DNA of 64,000 nucleotides from Rehmannia glutinosa (Eukaryota > Streptophyta > Magnoliopsida > Lamiales > Orobanchaceae), in contig CM071934.1 of the NCBI GenBank assembly GCA_016081115.2, positions 64,465,267-64,529,266 on the forward strand, in the 5' to 3' direction. Under the pieces are notes generated by a model, which saw only the letters and a list, made by a program, of their open reading frames with translations, searched no databases and had not been told where the DNA came from. The position numbers were made by a program, and so were the translations under genes. This document shows, one piece after another, positions 23,761 through 34,435 of the stretch (within the stretch, counting starts at the first letter, position 1; the number at the start of each line of letters is the position of its first letter).

Positions 23761-25100
23761 GGAAACAAGAGAAATCTATCAAAATTCAAGGAAATCAAAG
23801 GTGCAAAAGTCATATTTGGAGGAAATACACTCTAGGGGAAATCAAAGGCACATGATCCATAAGGAAAATGAATTGAAATCACAGATGTTGCATATGTTGA
23901 AGGCCTCAACTTCAATCTGGCCGAGCATTAGCCAACTCGTGACAAAGGCTACAATATGGAATTCAATATGGGTGTATGCCGATCAATAATGTCAATCAAA
24001 TGAAATTGTGCTTCATGATTCTAGGCGTAAGAACATGTATGTAGTGGATTGGTCAATCGCTACACCAAGCACATGTCTCGCTAGCAAAGAGTATAGTCGA
24101 ATCATGTTGGCCGTGGCATTAGAAGGAGTCATCTCAATTTCAAGACAATCAACAAGCTTGCAAGGAGTCATCTTGTGGGAGGAATGCCCGACTCAAAGAT
24201 ACAAGAAGGAAATCATTTGTGATGCATGCCACATGGGAAACCAAATCAAATCATCTTTCAAGGATAAGCCAAGTCCTTCAACCAGGATATTGCATCCATT
24301 GCATATGGATCTATTTGGTCCTGTTGAACTAGCTAGTATCGTGGAAAGAAATACACCTTAGTGGTGGTGGATGATTATTCAAGATATACATGGACAATCT
24401 TCATGTGTAAAAGAAGGAAACCTTGCGAGATTGCCTCACCGATGAGAAGAGTTCAAAACGAGAAGAGTCAAACCATTATAAAGATAAGATCCGACAGGGG
24501 AACCGATTTATCAATGGGATTATAACTCCGTATTGTGTTGAAAATGGTATTGCTCATGAGTTGTCACTACAATAACTCCATAACAAAGAAGAAACATAAC
24601 TCTCAAGGAAGCCGCAAGGACAATGTTAACCGAAGCGGGTTTGCCTAAGAGATTTTAGGCTAAAGCCATCAACACCGCTTGCTACACTCGAAATAGGTGT
24701 ATGATTAATGTGCGATTGTCCAAGACTCCCTATGAAATTTGGACAGGAGGAAGCCAAATGTTGGATATTATTGAATCTTTGGATGCAAGTGCTTCATCGA
24801 CAATAATGGCAAGGACAACCTAAAAGACTTTGATGCTAAAGTCGATGAAGGTATATTTTTGGGATACTCAAAGAGTAAAGTGTATAGAGTGTTGAACAAA
24901 ATGACTATGGTCATAGAAGAGTCTATTCATGTGGTTTTTGATAAACCAAATGTTAATAGAGAAGACATAGATGAGTTAGTAAAAAACAAGAATCAACCAA
25001 CTATTCGTAAGAGTCCATATGTTGAACCGGATGTAAGAGCACTCAACCCCGATAAAGATGAGATAGTCAATCTCGTAGACAACTAGAAGGTCTCGCACCG
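23761..25100 (+). pseudogene. Copia C integrase region
   Basis: Pieces in order: LHPLHMDLFGPVE (about 24290), VDDYSRYTWTIFMCK (24370-24410, another frame), a QNEKSQTIIKIRSDRGTD-like stretch, then FGCKCFIDNNGKDNLKDFDAK and GYSKSKVYRVLNKMTMVIEE (24770-24920) and an acidic tail. This is the standard copia integrase order. The stretch that should carry the third catalytic residue (near 24560-24600) is degraded. Stops and frame changes; nonfunctional. Confidence 0.75.
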
Positions 25101-26800
25101 AATGATGATGAAGTCGTTTCAAGACAACTTAGTCATGAGACGATCAACCCAAAGAGACTTACTCTAACTGGATGTGAGATGGCCGAGAGACCATCCACCC
25201 GAATTAATCGTCCGAAATGTTAGAGATGGAGTAAGAACCAGATCCGCAGCCCAACATGAAGCCATGTTTACTTGTTTCATCTCCCCAATAGAGCCTAAAG
25301 ATGTGTCTCAAGAATTAGATGACACACATTGGATTCAAGCTATGCAGAAGAGTCAATCAGTTTGAAAGGAACAAAGTATGGGAATTAGTTCAAAGACCAA
25401 CCCACCAAAATGTTATTGGTACTAAGGGATATTTAGAAACAATATGAATGAAGAAGGATCTGTTGTAAGAAACAAAGCAAGATTGGTAGCCAAAGAGTAT
25501 TGCGAAGAGGAAGGTATAGATTTTGATGAAACATTTGCTCTCGTTGCTAGATTAGAAGTAATTAATATGTTTGTTGCTTATGCTTTGCACACAAGAACTT
25601 CACTGTATCAAATGGATGTGAAGAGTGCATTTTTGAATGGACTTTTGGAAGAAGAAGTCTATGTGGAGCAACCTCCAGGTTTTGAGTAGAAAACTATTGG
25701 AGATAAAGTCTACAAGCTCAATAAAGCTTTGTATGGATTGAAACAAGCACCAAGAGCCTGGTATGACACATTGTCTCGCTTTCTCATTAACAATAGATTC
25801 ACCAAAGGCGAGGTTGATATAACACTCTTCAGAATTGAAGATGGGGAGAGTATATTGCTTATTCAAATTTATGTGGATGACATCATATTTGGATCCACAG
25901 GTAAAGAGTCAGTGTGAAAAGTTTTCAAATCTCATTCAAGGGAAGTTTGAAATTAGTATGATGGGAGAGCTGACTTTCTTCCTAGGTCTTCAAGTCAAGA
26001 ATTGAAGGATGGAACCTTCATAAGTCAAACCAAGTATACCAGAGATTTAATGAAGAAATTTAGTATGGAAGAGAAGTCATCAGTGAAGATTCCCATGAAT
26101 ACATCGTGGCAAGATGGATATGGATGCGGATGGCAAAGTCAGAGATCAAACCAGGTATAGAGCCCTTATTGGATCATTGTTCTATTTGACAACAAGTAGG
26201 CCGGACATCACATTTTTTGTAGGTGTATGTGCTATATTTCAATTTGCACCAAAAGAGAGTCACATGACCGCAGCCAAAGAGAATCCTAAAGTGTTTGAAG
26301 GGATGCCGGAAGTCGGGCTTATGGTATCCAAAGGATGGAGGATTCAAGTTAGTTGGCCACTCGGACTCGGACTATGATGGATGTAGAGTAGACAGAAAAG
26401 TATATCGTGTACCTATCAAATGCTTGAAATAGATTAGTTTCTTGGTTCAAAGAAGAAACAGAATTCAAAAGCTACATCCACAAAATGAAGTAGAGTACAT
26501 AGTTGCAGGTAAATCACAGTGCCAAAGTTCTATGGATGAGGCAACAAATTGAGAGACTATGATATAGAAGAAAAGGAGATTCCAATTATGTGTGATAACA
26601 CAAGTGCTATTGCAATTACTCAAAATCCTGTATTGCATTCAAGAACCAAGCACATTGGTGTCGATATCATTTCATTCGAGATCATGTTGAAAAGAAAGAC
26701 GTCATTTTGGAATACATCTCAATTGATAAGCGATTAGGCGACATATTTACTAAGCCATTATGTGAATCAAGGTTTGAAGAGCTTAAAAATGAGCTAGATT
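25101..26800 (+). pseudogene. Copia C reverse transcriptase and RNase H
   Basis: RT is the best-kept copia RT here: [20 protein letters not shown] and [20 protein letters not shown] (25444-25689), one stop, then KALYGLKQAPRAWYDTLSRF and QIYVDDIIFGST with YVDD at 25870-25881. RNase H remnants follow: RYRALIGSLFYLTTSRPDI (26150-26210) and PIMCDNTSAIAITQNPVLHS (26580-26640), then DIFTKPL-like DNA near 26740. At least one in-frame stop (25687) and several shifts; nonfunctional. Confidence 0.82.
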
Positions 26801-27384
26801 GATTGAGCCGAGTTAGGAGGCTCGGAAGACTCAATCGGAGAGTCGAGAAGATAGAATTGAAAATCAACATAGTTTCATTTTCCAGGCAAGTGAAATAATC
26901 AAGACAGATAGTCACCAGACGAGTTAGGCGATAGTTGAGTGATCGTCATGTGAAGAGAGAAGCGAGTTAAGTCACTTTTGGAAGATAGATGAGTTATTTA
27001 TGGTCTAAGTGACAAAACACATTCGCTTTCTCGTGAGCAAAAATGTTTTTGGGCATTACGTCAACGTAATTATGGTGTCGAGAATAAAGCTTGTACACGT
27101 TTAGCCTATGATTGTATATGAATGTTGCTGCATTTAATGCGAGGAAATTAATGCGCTTTTCAAGCTTTTAATCTCAACCTTTGATCATGATCAACCTTTT
27201 CAAATTCTAAAACCGTCCCCTCACATCCCATATATACCCAAAATAAAATTTCTCTCTCCTCACTATACCCAAAATAAAATTTCTCTCTAGTGTGAAAAAT
27301 ATTTTCTCGCCGCTAATGATCAACTAACTTTGGCTCAATATTTAAAATTCTACGTGATACTAGTGATAACACATTTCCTTCATC
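26801..27384 (+). promoter_or_regulatory. Copia C post-pol spacer and start of env-like ORF
   Basis: After RNase H a noncoding stretch carries blocks shared with A: GGTCTAAGTGACAAAA, CGTAATTATGG, GCATTTAATGCG and GGAAATTAATGCGC, then a TATA-like CCCATATATACCC (27229-27237). A 28-base block 'cccaaaataaaatttctctct' type is duplicated at 27235-27288. A possible ATG of the env-like ORF lies at 27334, then the element is cut off. The ordering and spacing relative to the ORF resemble copia A. Confidence 0.5.
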
Positions 27385-27387
27385 AAC

Positions 27388-28620
27388 TTAACTACCTCCG
27401 TAACCTCCTCCAACTCGCATATCACTATAATCCGACTCATCCTTACTTTCGGACTCTACATCACCATTAGCCCGAATCACCATCACTCTTCTATTCGGAC
27501 ATTCACTAGCTCTATGACCCCTCCCATGACATTTAAAACACTCAATGTCTCTAGCGCGTGAAGTAGAAGGATCAAATTTACTCGATGGTTTTGCCTTGTC
27601 CGAGTCGGTCTTATCCTCCACAACTTTGGACTGTTGTGAAAAATGTGCATCATCCGTTGTAGGAGTATTCAAACCCCAAGCATCGGTGCTAGTGTTGAGA
27701 TTTTGCCGTGTAAAACCCCTCCTCTTGAGCCGCTCAATTTTGACAGCCATGTGCACCATCTCCTCAAGATCGACAATGATGTAAGTCGATGGCATCCTCT
27801 ATAAGAGTATTCAATCCCGCGATAAATCTCGCCATCATCACCTCCCGATCCTCTTCTATATTAGCCTTCACCATCAACATCTCCATCTCTTTATGGTAAT
27901 CCGCAATGCTTTTAGACCCTTGTGTCAACCTCTCGCAACCTTTGATAGACACCTCGAATAATGATTTGGTACAAAACAACTTCGCATCAAACTTCTCATC
28001 TACTCCCATGTGGAAATGGGCCGCCGCTACTTCTCTTCCTCGAGACCATTAATTGATCCCATCAAATACTTGCGTAATCCGAGAACTTAGCCGATGCTAT
28101 TTTTTACCTTTTTCAATTCGAGTAATTCAAGAATTCAAACACATTCTCGATTTTCCTCTCCCAATCCAAGTAGGCATCCGTGATCACTCTTTCCTTCGAA
28201 CTATGGGATTTATATTTTGATGTTACTCAAATTGCCATCCTCCCGTCCCCTATCACCTCTATTTCCACGTCGACCTCTCGCCTGATTATAATTCTCCGCT
28301 CCCTTTCGTAATCAAAATCATCCATCTCATCCGCCCATTCCTCCAGCTCGAACCTCCTAGCCTCTTTGCCCTAGTAATGCTCCTCTATTTTTGGCGCCTC
28401 ACCGGGATCCCCGTGCGTCTCGATCATCACTTTCTTCATGAGGCTTGCTAGTGCCTCCATATGCAACTTATTACCTAAATTCAACGATTGTCGGTTTTCC
28501 TTGAACATGGTTGATTCAAATCCCTCACGTGTATACTCTCATGTATCACTCAACTCACAATTTCCATGTACCCCCACTTGTTACGATTATAAACAAATCG
28601 ATCAATTGCAAGTGCGTCTC
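27388..28620 (-). pseudogene. Ty3/gypsy gag (element M)
   Basis: On the minus strand, from the right: a Ty3-type gag core (DAYLDWERKIENVFEF near 28170-28110), then 28009-27764 with AKLFCTKSLFEVSIKGCERL, SIADYHKEMEMLMVKANIEE and VMMARFIAGLN, then 27795-27388 with a linker and the CCHC zinc knuckle CFKCHGRGHRASEC (27545-27500 area). This is the order of chromovirus-like plant gag. Two frames overlap between 27764 and 27795, showing a shift. No protease or RT of this element is present; it is truncated at copia C. The zinc knuckle residues are all present, but the gene is broken. Confidence 0.82.
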
Positions 28621-28650
28621 AACAAACCAAGACAATCGCCAAGCAAACAA

Positions 28651-29678
28651 TGAATCTCGATAAGATGAAATTTGAAGACTAGTATTTGTAAATCCCGATT
28701 TTCCAAATTTTTTTCGAATTTTTTTGCACGCGGATTACGATTGCTACCCACCGATTTTTCTATGCAAATTTTGAATTTTTATTGTACCCTTAAAGAACTA
28801 GGATTTATAAGAAAATCTAGAAAATAACAAGGATTAAAGAAAACAAGTATAGATTTAGATGGCTCGATTACCAACCGATGTGAACCGTAGCAACGAACGT
28901 GCATACGACCTAAACAACAATATGTTGTTAAACCAAGATCTTCACTAGTTCGGTTAAAGATGGTGGAAACCTCGACCCATTGCTTAGAAAAGTAAGAACC
29001 CGGTATGCGTAGATGGCACAAATAAATGCGGAAGTTTGTTTGATAAGTCGGAATTCGCAACAAGATGAACAATCTTGAAGCTCTTCAAACAACCCAAACG
29101 GATGGAGAGAAAAATTTCAAACAATATTCAATATCAAAGTTGTTGTTAAAAATAAACAAGTATGGGAGTGTGAGAGAGAAGTGGGGTGTTGGGGTTTTAT
29201 AAAAATGCAAGAGTGCTTGAGGTGGAAAATCCATTTTGCCCTCTTTTAAAATATTTTGCAAAAGTTAGTATTTCTAAAAATCCTCAAGTAAGCTATTATT
29301 ATGTTTAAAAATCCCGAAAGTTAATTAAAGCTCATTTTTCATAATTTAGATGGTCACTAATAATAATAAAATGTGAGTTTAGTCTCTAATTCCCAAAATA
29401 TAAATAACCACTCTAGTGCAAATTTTCAAAAATCACTTAATCGGTTCAAAATTCTCGATCCTAAAATTTAAGTCCGAAACTCCATAATATGTCATCATGA
29501 TATCCATTTATATCATTACCATAGTTAGGGGCACAAATCGGTTCCCGGATGCTCTAAATATAAAATGCATAAAGCGAGTAAATCGCATATTTAAATGTAA
29601 ACTAGATATTTGATGCAATCATAATTCATGAATATTAATTTATAAAAGCTCGAGTAATTAAAAAGGGTTGGGTCGTCA
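28651..29678 (-). repeat. Element M LTR (5' LTR on the minus strand)
   Basis: On the minus strand it starts TGACGACCCAACCC at 29678, has a TATA box TTTTATAAAACCCC near 29190-29205, and ends in CA near 28651. TGGCGATTGTC at 28641-28631 may be the primer site just downstream. The gag frames follow, giving the expected LTR-primer-gag order. The left boundary is approximate. Confidence 0.6.
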
Positions 29679-30222
29679 ACTCTATAAATAGATGAAGAAG
29701 ATTGGAGAATTAATACAACAAAACAAGATAAAATTCTACAACACAACAAGAAAATCTCAGCAAATTCTCTTAAGCTTTCATTTTCATATTCTTGTAGTAA
29801 TAGTCTAAGTTTTGCACTTTCACATCTTGATTATTAGGCTTCCTTTCTTGATTACACTTGTACTTTCAAAGTTGTATAAATTTATTTGAGGTGTAATCTT
29901 GATTGTTCAATAACATCCAAAATAAGATATACTTGTTAAGTATTCTTTTGGTGAGAAAACACTTGGTTGATTAGACTAGGTTTGAAGGTTTGGTGCTCTT
30001 CAAGGTTGTTGGTGTAAGAAGAGTTTGGTGTTCTTTTCGTTGAATAAAATTTTCTTTTCGAAATCCACTCCGACATACCGGTGGTAGTGGAACCACTATA
30101 TATCATTGTGTTCATTTTTCTCCTATCTCTAACATTCTTGAAAATCCTCATATATTCAAAAAAGAGAAGAAGAAAAATCGGGAAAATCAATTCTTCCCCA
30201 CTAGATTTTCGTAGCCACTTGG
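29679..30222 (+). repeat. Copia E-type LTR fragment (E1)
   Basis: Plus-strand LTR-like DNA with TATA box CTATAAATAG at the left edge (29681-29690) and an end block 'ccccactagattttcgtagccacttg' (30195-30220) that recurs at 33345-33368 beside the primer site of element E2. It is cut by element M at the left and by a copia D pol fragment at the right. It is probably a second LTR of the E family rather than the missing part of E2's own LTR, because the end block is present in both. Confidence 0.5.
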
Positions 30223-30305
30223 ATTGACATTTTCTTCCATACCAAACTTCTTGATAAAATCTCTTGTGTGCTTGGTTTGACTTATGAAGGCTCCATCCAA
30301 TGTTT

Positions 30306-31765
30306 AGATGATATGCTATGTGATGCAATCACATTGTTTAGCTCTTGTTTCCTCTTTTTCCCTTATAGTAAGGTCTTCCTTAACCTTTGCCATCTCAACA
30401 TTTAACTCTTTGTTCTCATCGGCTATGTTACTAAGAGAATGCATCTCTTCAACTGTGAGTTTTAGCATTTGAGTCGGCTATTTTTTTCTCATTTAGAAGT
30501 GTGTGTGAGGATTTAATGTGCACAAAATCTTTCATCATTTTTCCTAATGAATCATAAAGATCAATGGGTGATGAAGTTTGTGTTTCATGATCACTCATCG
30601 AATTTGAACTAGATGAGTTACGATTTACCTCATCTTCCTGTTCTTTAGCCATGAGAAATATCAATGCCTCTTCTTTAGTGTCGAGGAGTAGTAAGCTTCA
30701 CTCTGTCTCGACTCTGTTGTCTCCTTACACTTGGCTGTCTCGGATTCTACAAATACGTTCATAGCTTTCTTTCTTTCTTGTCTTCTTTCTCTCGAGGACT
30801 TTCTTATTCTCTTCATTTTTGTACTTGTTGATCAAAGCGGATAAGTATGCACAATTGCAAAGTGAATCAGTTATCCAATTGACTTTTTCTCGACTCTCTT
30901 GGGGGTTCTCTCTTCCTTTCCTTTGGAAGGAGTTGAGTGGCTTCTAGAGGAATCTCCTTTGTTCCTCTTGTATTTCTTGTTGAAAAACCTTTTGAATCTT
31001 TTGACCATCAAGCAAATGTCTTCTTTATCAATGATGTCTTTGGAATCGCTTGCCTTTGATTCTCCAACCACGAGTAGTCTTTGGTACAAGTATCTCATCT
31101 TGCTTTTTCCTCTTAAGCTCAAATTCATATGCTTTCAGATTTGAGAATAGCTTATGGTTGGATATCTTGGTCAAGTCCATGTAATGTCCGAGAGTTATCA
31201 CCTTCATTTCCCACTCACCCCTAGGAGGGCTCTTAGAATCTTCATACACATTTCGTTTTGTATACTCATTGCCTAGAGCTGATAGTTCATTGAAATTTCT
31301 GTAAATCTGCATCCAACTGATCCAGAGATTCTCCTGTCATCATCTTAAAGTTCTCCAACTTTTGGACTGCGACTATGAGCTTGTTCTCCTTTATCTCGCT
31401 TTGAGCCTCCACATATAAAAAGTCATCTTCTCCAAATCTCTTTGGCAATCCCGCAAGATTTAACTTTATTAAACACTATTTTATCTAAAGTTTTATACAA
31501 AACATCCTTGGCCACATTGTCCAAGTTATATCTCTTTATGTCCTCATTTGTCCATTCGCTTCTAGGTTTCTCCACTCAACAGTCTTTCGGAAACATCTCC
31601 CGCATCCCTTACGGATGTCTTCACCTTGGTGATCTTAATAGGTCCATCTTTGATGACAAACCACATTTCATCATGTACATCGGAGATGTATGCCTGCATG
31701 CGAATATTCCAATCATCAAATTCTTCAATGGTAAACATAGGAATACAAGATAGATTTGCTTCCAT
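30306..31765 (-). pseudogene. Copia D gag
   Basis: Starts at 31765 (MEANLSCIPMFTIEEFDDW), 118 nt past the LTR, the same start as in A. Frames then shift through the usual segments: GEWEMKVITLGHYMDLTKIS and ELKRKKQDEILVPKTT (about 31230-31070), KRFKRFFNKKYKRNKGDSSR, and LMAKEQEDEVNRNSSSSNS with PIDLYDSLGKMMKDF (30664-30449). The zinc knuckle expected near 30860-30890 is degraded: its first cysteines are gone. Nonfunctional, but it shows the full gag architecture for this family better than A does. Confidence 0.75.
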
Positions 31766-31882
31766 GATAATAACTTTTGAAAGAAACTCAAAAACTTCGA
31801 TGTTGATGCTTTTGAAAAGAATGAGATCTAGTTCAAGAACCAGTGTGGAAGGTTCTTTGAACCAACCGCTCCGATACCACTT

Positions 31883-33302
31883 GTAGGTGCCAATGGGTGT
31901 GAGTTAAGTTTAGAATGGGGATTGAATAGACTTAACCAATTTTCGATTTTAAATACAAATCGAGTTTATCACAAGAAAACAACTAAGTCTCTTAAGAGAC
32001 AAATGGGTCAAACTTTAGCAAAGAGAGTTACCCACTCAACAAACTCGAGAGAGTTGATAGAGTAACTTAGCCGAGTGAAGTTAGCTTTTATAAATTCAGT
32101 TTTCTTGGTTTTTAATAGCGAGAAGTCTTTACACCATTTTTAGAAATTGATTATCAACACTTAGTTTTAATCTTGTTATTATCAGGTTGGATAGCAAATA
32201 CATGAGCAAGTAAATAAAATGCGAAATTGAAGTGCGAAATATAAAAGACACATATATTTATAGTGGTTCGAGAATGGGGTAATTCCTCTACTCCACTCTT
32301 CTCCTACTCCAGGAGAAATTTACTAATGCAACTTTGACTTTGTTACGAAGTTTGTTATAGAAGTAATCATATAGTGGCTTCACTCTTGGGACTCGACTCT
32401 TCGCAAAGCAAACGCCTCACTACTTCAGCTCTTCAAATTGTTCGAACTTGATCACTTAGCCCTCCGTCGGATTTGAACCAGGTTCAAACTTTAATCTAAC
32501 TGAACTTCCTTCACTTCTTGGAAGAACAAACCCTTTGTTCTTGAAAACTGTTTCTTCTTCAACTTTATCTTTCACAAGAATGTGTTGGATAAAGTCACTT
32601 CGAGTTTTAGGCCTAAGGATTATGGATTTCTTTCTTGAGAGAGAGTATTGAAGATGTTTACTTGATTGCTCGATTTATCTAATGTGTCATTCATACTTCT
32701 CTCTAAAATTTCCTCGGTCTTTTATAGTGAGTGTTTGAAATTTGTCGATTAAAGGGATAGACAAATTCAAATTTCACTTCTTGTTCGTTGGCTTGTCTTG
32801 TTTTTGCAACATTGATGTTGACCTAACTTTTGTATTAACTACTGCAGTATCCGAATTGTACCGAGTTATGCAAGTATTCTATTGGCTCGCGCTACTTGCA
32901 CTCTTTTAGCAAGACAACTTTTACGGTTGCGGTCATGTCTCTTACCAAACCGGGTAACTCTTGACTTTTCTTCTCAATGGACTTATTCATCTTTCTCTAA
33001 GTCCTTCAAATTGTTTTTACCCCATAAGTTAAGTCTGTTTCCTTCATTTCTTGGATGAATCATTTGTAAGTCTTCCGAAAAACACAATCACTGTTGCACT
33101 TAATCGGATTTCTTCTTGGTCACTCAGTGAATCTTCTCTCAGTACTCCTTCAAAAGTCTTTTGCATCTTCAATTTAGTGCTTGATGACTCACTAATATTC
33201 TAACTATTACAAGTTAAAACAACATACAAAATTTGGGATGCCAACTTTCTAATTCTAAGTTTTGTAAGCATCATTAAAATATATACAATAAATTTCCAAA
33301 CA
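31883..33302 (-). repeat. Copia D 5' LTR with adjacent primer site
   Basis: On the minus strand it starts TGTTTGGAAATTTATTG at 33302 and ends GGCACCTACA at 31883, 1.42 kb. The complement of 31869-31880 reads TGGTATCGGAGC, the primer site. A TATA-like CACTATAAATATATG lies at about 32255-32270. Bases 33303-33307 'aagag' could be the target duplication; its partner cannot be checked because the 3' LTR is gone. Confidence 0.82.
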
Positions 33303-33440
33303 AAGAGAAGAAAAATCAAAAATCAAAAAAATCTATTCACCCCCACTCTAGATTTTCATAGCCACTTGACTAACAAGTGGTATCAAAGCCAAATCTTTTG
33401 GAAAACCTATTCAATCTTTGTGAGTAAAGAGCAAATATAC

Positions 33441-34435
33441 ATGGCTACCAACAAAAGCTATTTCCCAACTGGTGCTTCATCTAACAAGCGCCTTTTTTTC
33501 GTCTCCAACGATTATGATTTTTGTAAAGATAGAATGGAGTGTTTTTTACAAGGTTGTGGATTCTATATTTGTAATGCGGTTATGAAGGATTTGCTAAACT
33601 GACAAATAAATTGGAAGACAGAACGCTAGCTCTAATAATTTCAAGGAGTTTTATGATGATGACAAAAATCCTTCTTCCTAAATGGTAACACTTTAAATAT
33701 TTTGCATTGTTCTCTTACCGTTACTATATATAATCGTATTAGGGAATTAGATCCACACATGATGTGTGGAAAAAATGGAAACCATCTATGAAAGGACAAA
33801 GAAGGTGAAACAAACTCGATAAACCATGCTAGTGGATTTCAAAAACTTCACTACGTTTGAAAGCGAAGGCATTTCAAAGATGGTGTAAAAACTTGACAAC
33901 ATATTTAATCCTTTATTGGCACTCGGAAAAATTATTTCCAATGAAGACAAAGTGACTAAAATATTGAATACACTTCCCAAAGATTTGGTCCGAAAAAGTG
34001 ACGGCTATCACAGAGCTCAAAATCTTGAAACACTCAAGTTTGATGTGCTTATTAGAAATCTTCGATTTATGAAGTCTATCTCAAGGACAGAAGAATTTGA
34101 AACCATCCACTTCTCACCGGGTATGCAATCTAACCCAAAGGATTTTGCCTCAAGCTCCAATAATGTATATTATCCTAGTGACGAGAAACGACCGCTCTTG
34201 TGAGGAAATTTACCAAATTTGTTAATAAAAATAAGATGCGGAAAGTTTGGACACTTTATTACCGATTGTCCAAAAATGGCGGAGGAAGAACAAAAGAAAA
34301 TAAAAAGTTCTTTCCCCAAAAAAAAGCCTTAAATGCGGATGTTAAGCCATGGATGAACTTTTGCAACATCTCGACGATGAGAAGATCAACAAGGTCTCAT
34401 GGCTATCGATGATGAAGCTAACGAGGTACTTGGGG
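33441..34435 (+). pseudogene. Copia E2 gag
   Basis: Starts ATG at 33441 (MATNKSYFPTGASSNKR), 50 nt after the primer site. Pieces: DYDFCKDRMECFLQG, then a gap, then VTKILNTLPKDL and LKFDVLIRNL (33955-34065), then the zinc knuckle CGKFGHFITDC (34228-34272) whose first cysteine is missing, then an acidic tail and VSWLSMM near 34400. The last part matches the fragment at 1-179. Stops and frame shifts throughout. Confidence 0.7.

Larger units (their letters stand above)
22075..27384 (+). mobile_element. Copia element C (same clade as A), both ends lost
   Basis: Plus-strand copia internal region: gag from mid-protein, protease, integrase, RT, RNase H, spacer, and the first bases of the env-like ORF. 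It begins exactly at the end of the A LTR and lacks its own 5' LTR, primer site and gag start. It ends at about 27384, where a minus-strand Ty3 gag begins. A therefore probably inserted into C, but C's 5' part is not found on the far side of A. Similarity to A is high in pol, making a head-to-head inverted pair. Confidence 0.75.
30223..33302 (-). mobile_element. Copia element D, internally deleted
   Basis: Minus-strand copia with 5' LTR (33302-31883), primer site, gag to about 30306, then an abrupt jump to an 80-bp RT fragment (QTKHTRDFIKKFGMEE-type, 30305-30223). Protease, integrase, most of RT, RNase H and the 3' LTR are gone. The gag-RT joint falls at a shared 'catccaatg'-like stretch. The LTR is of the same family as A, G and H. 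Confidence 0.72.
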
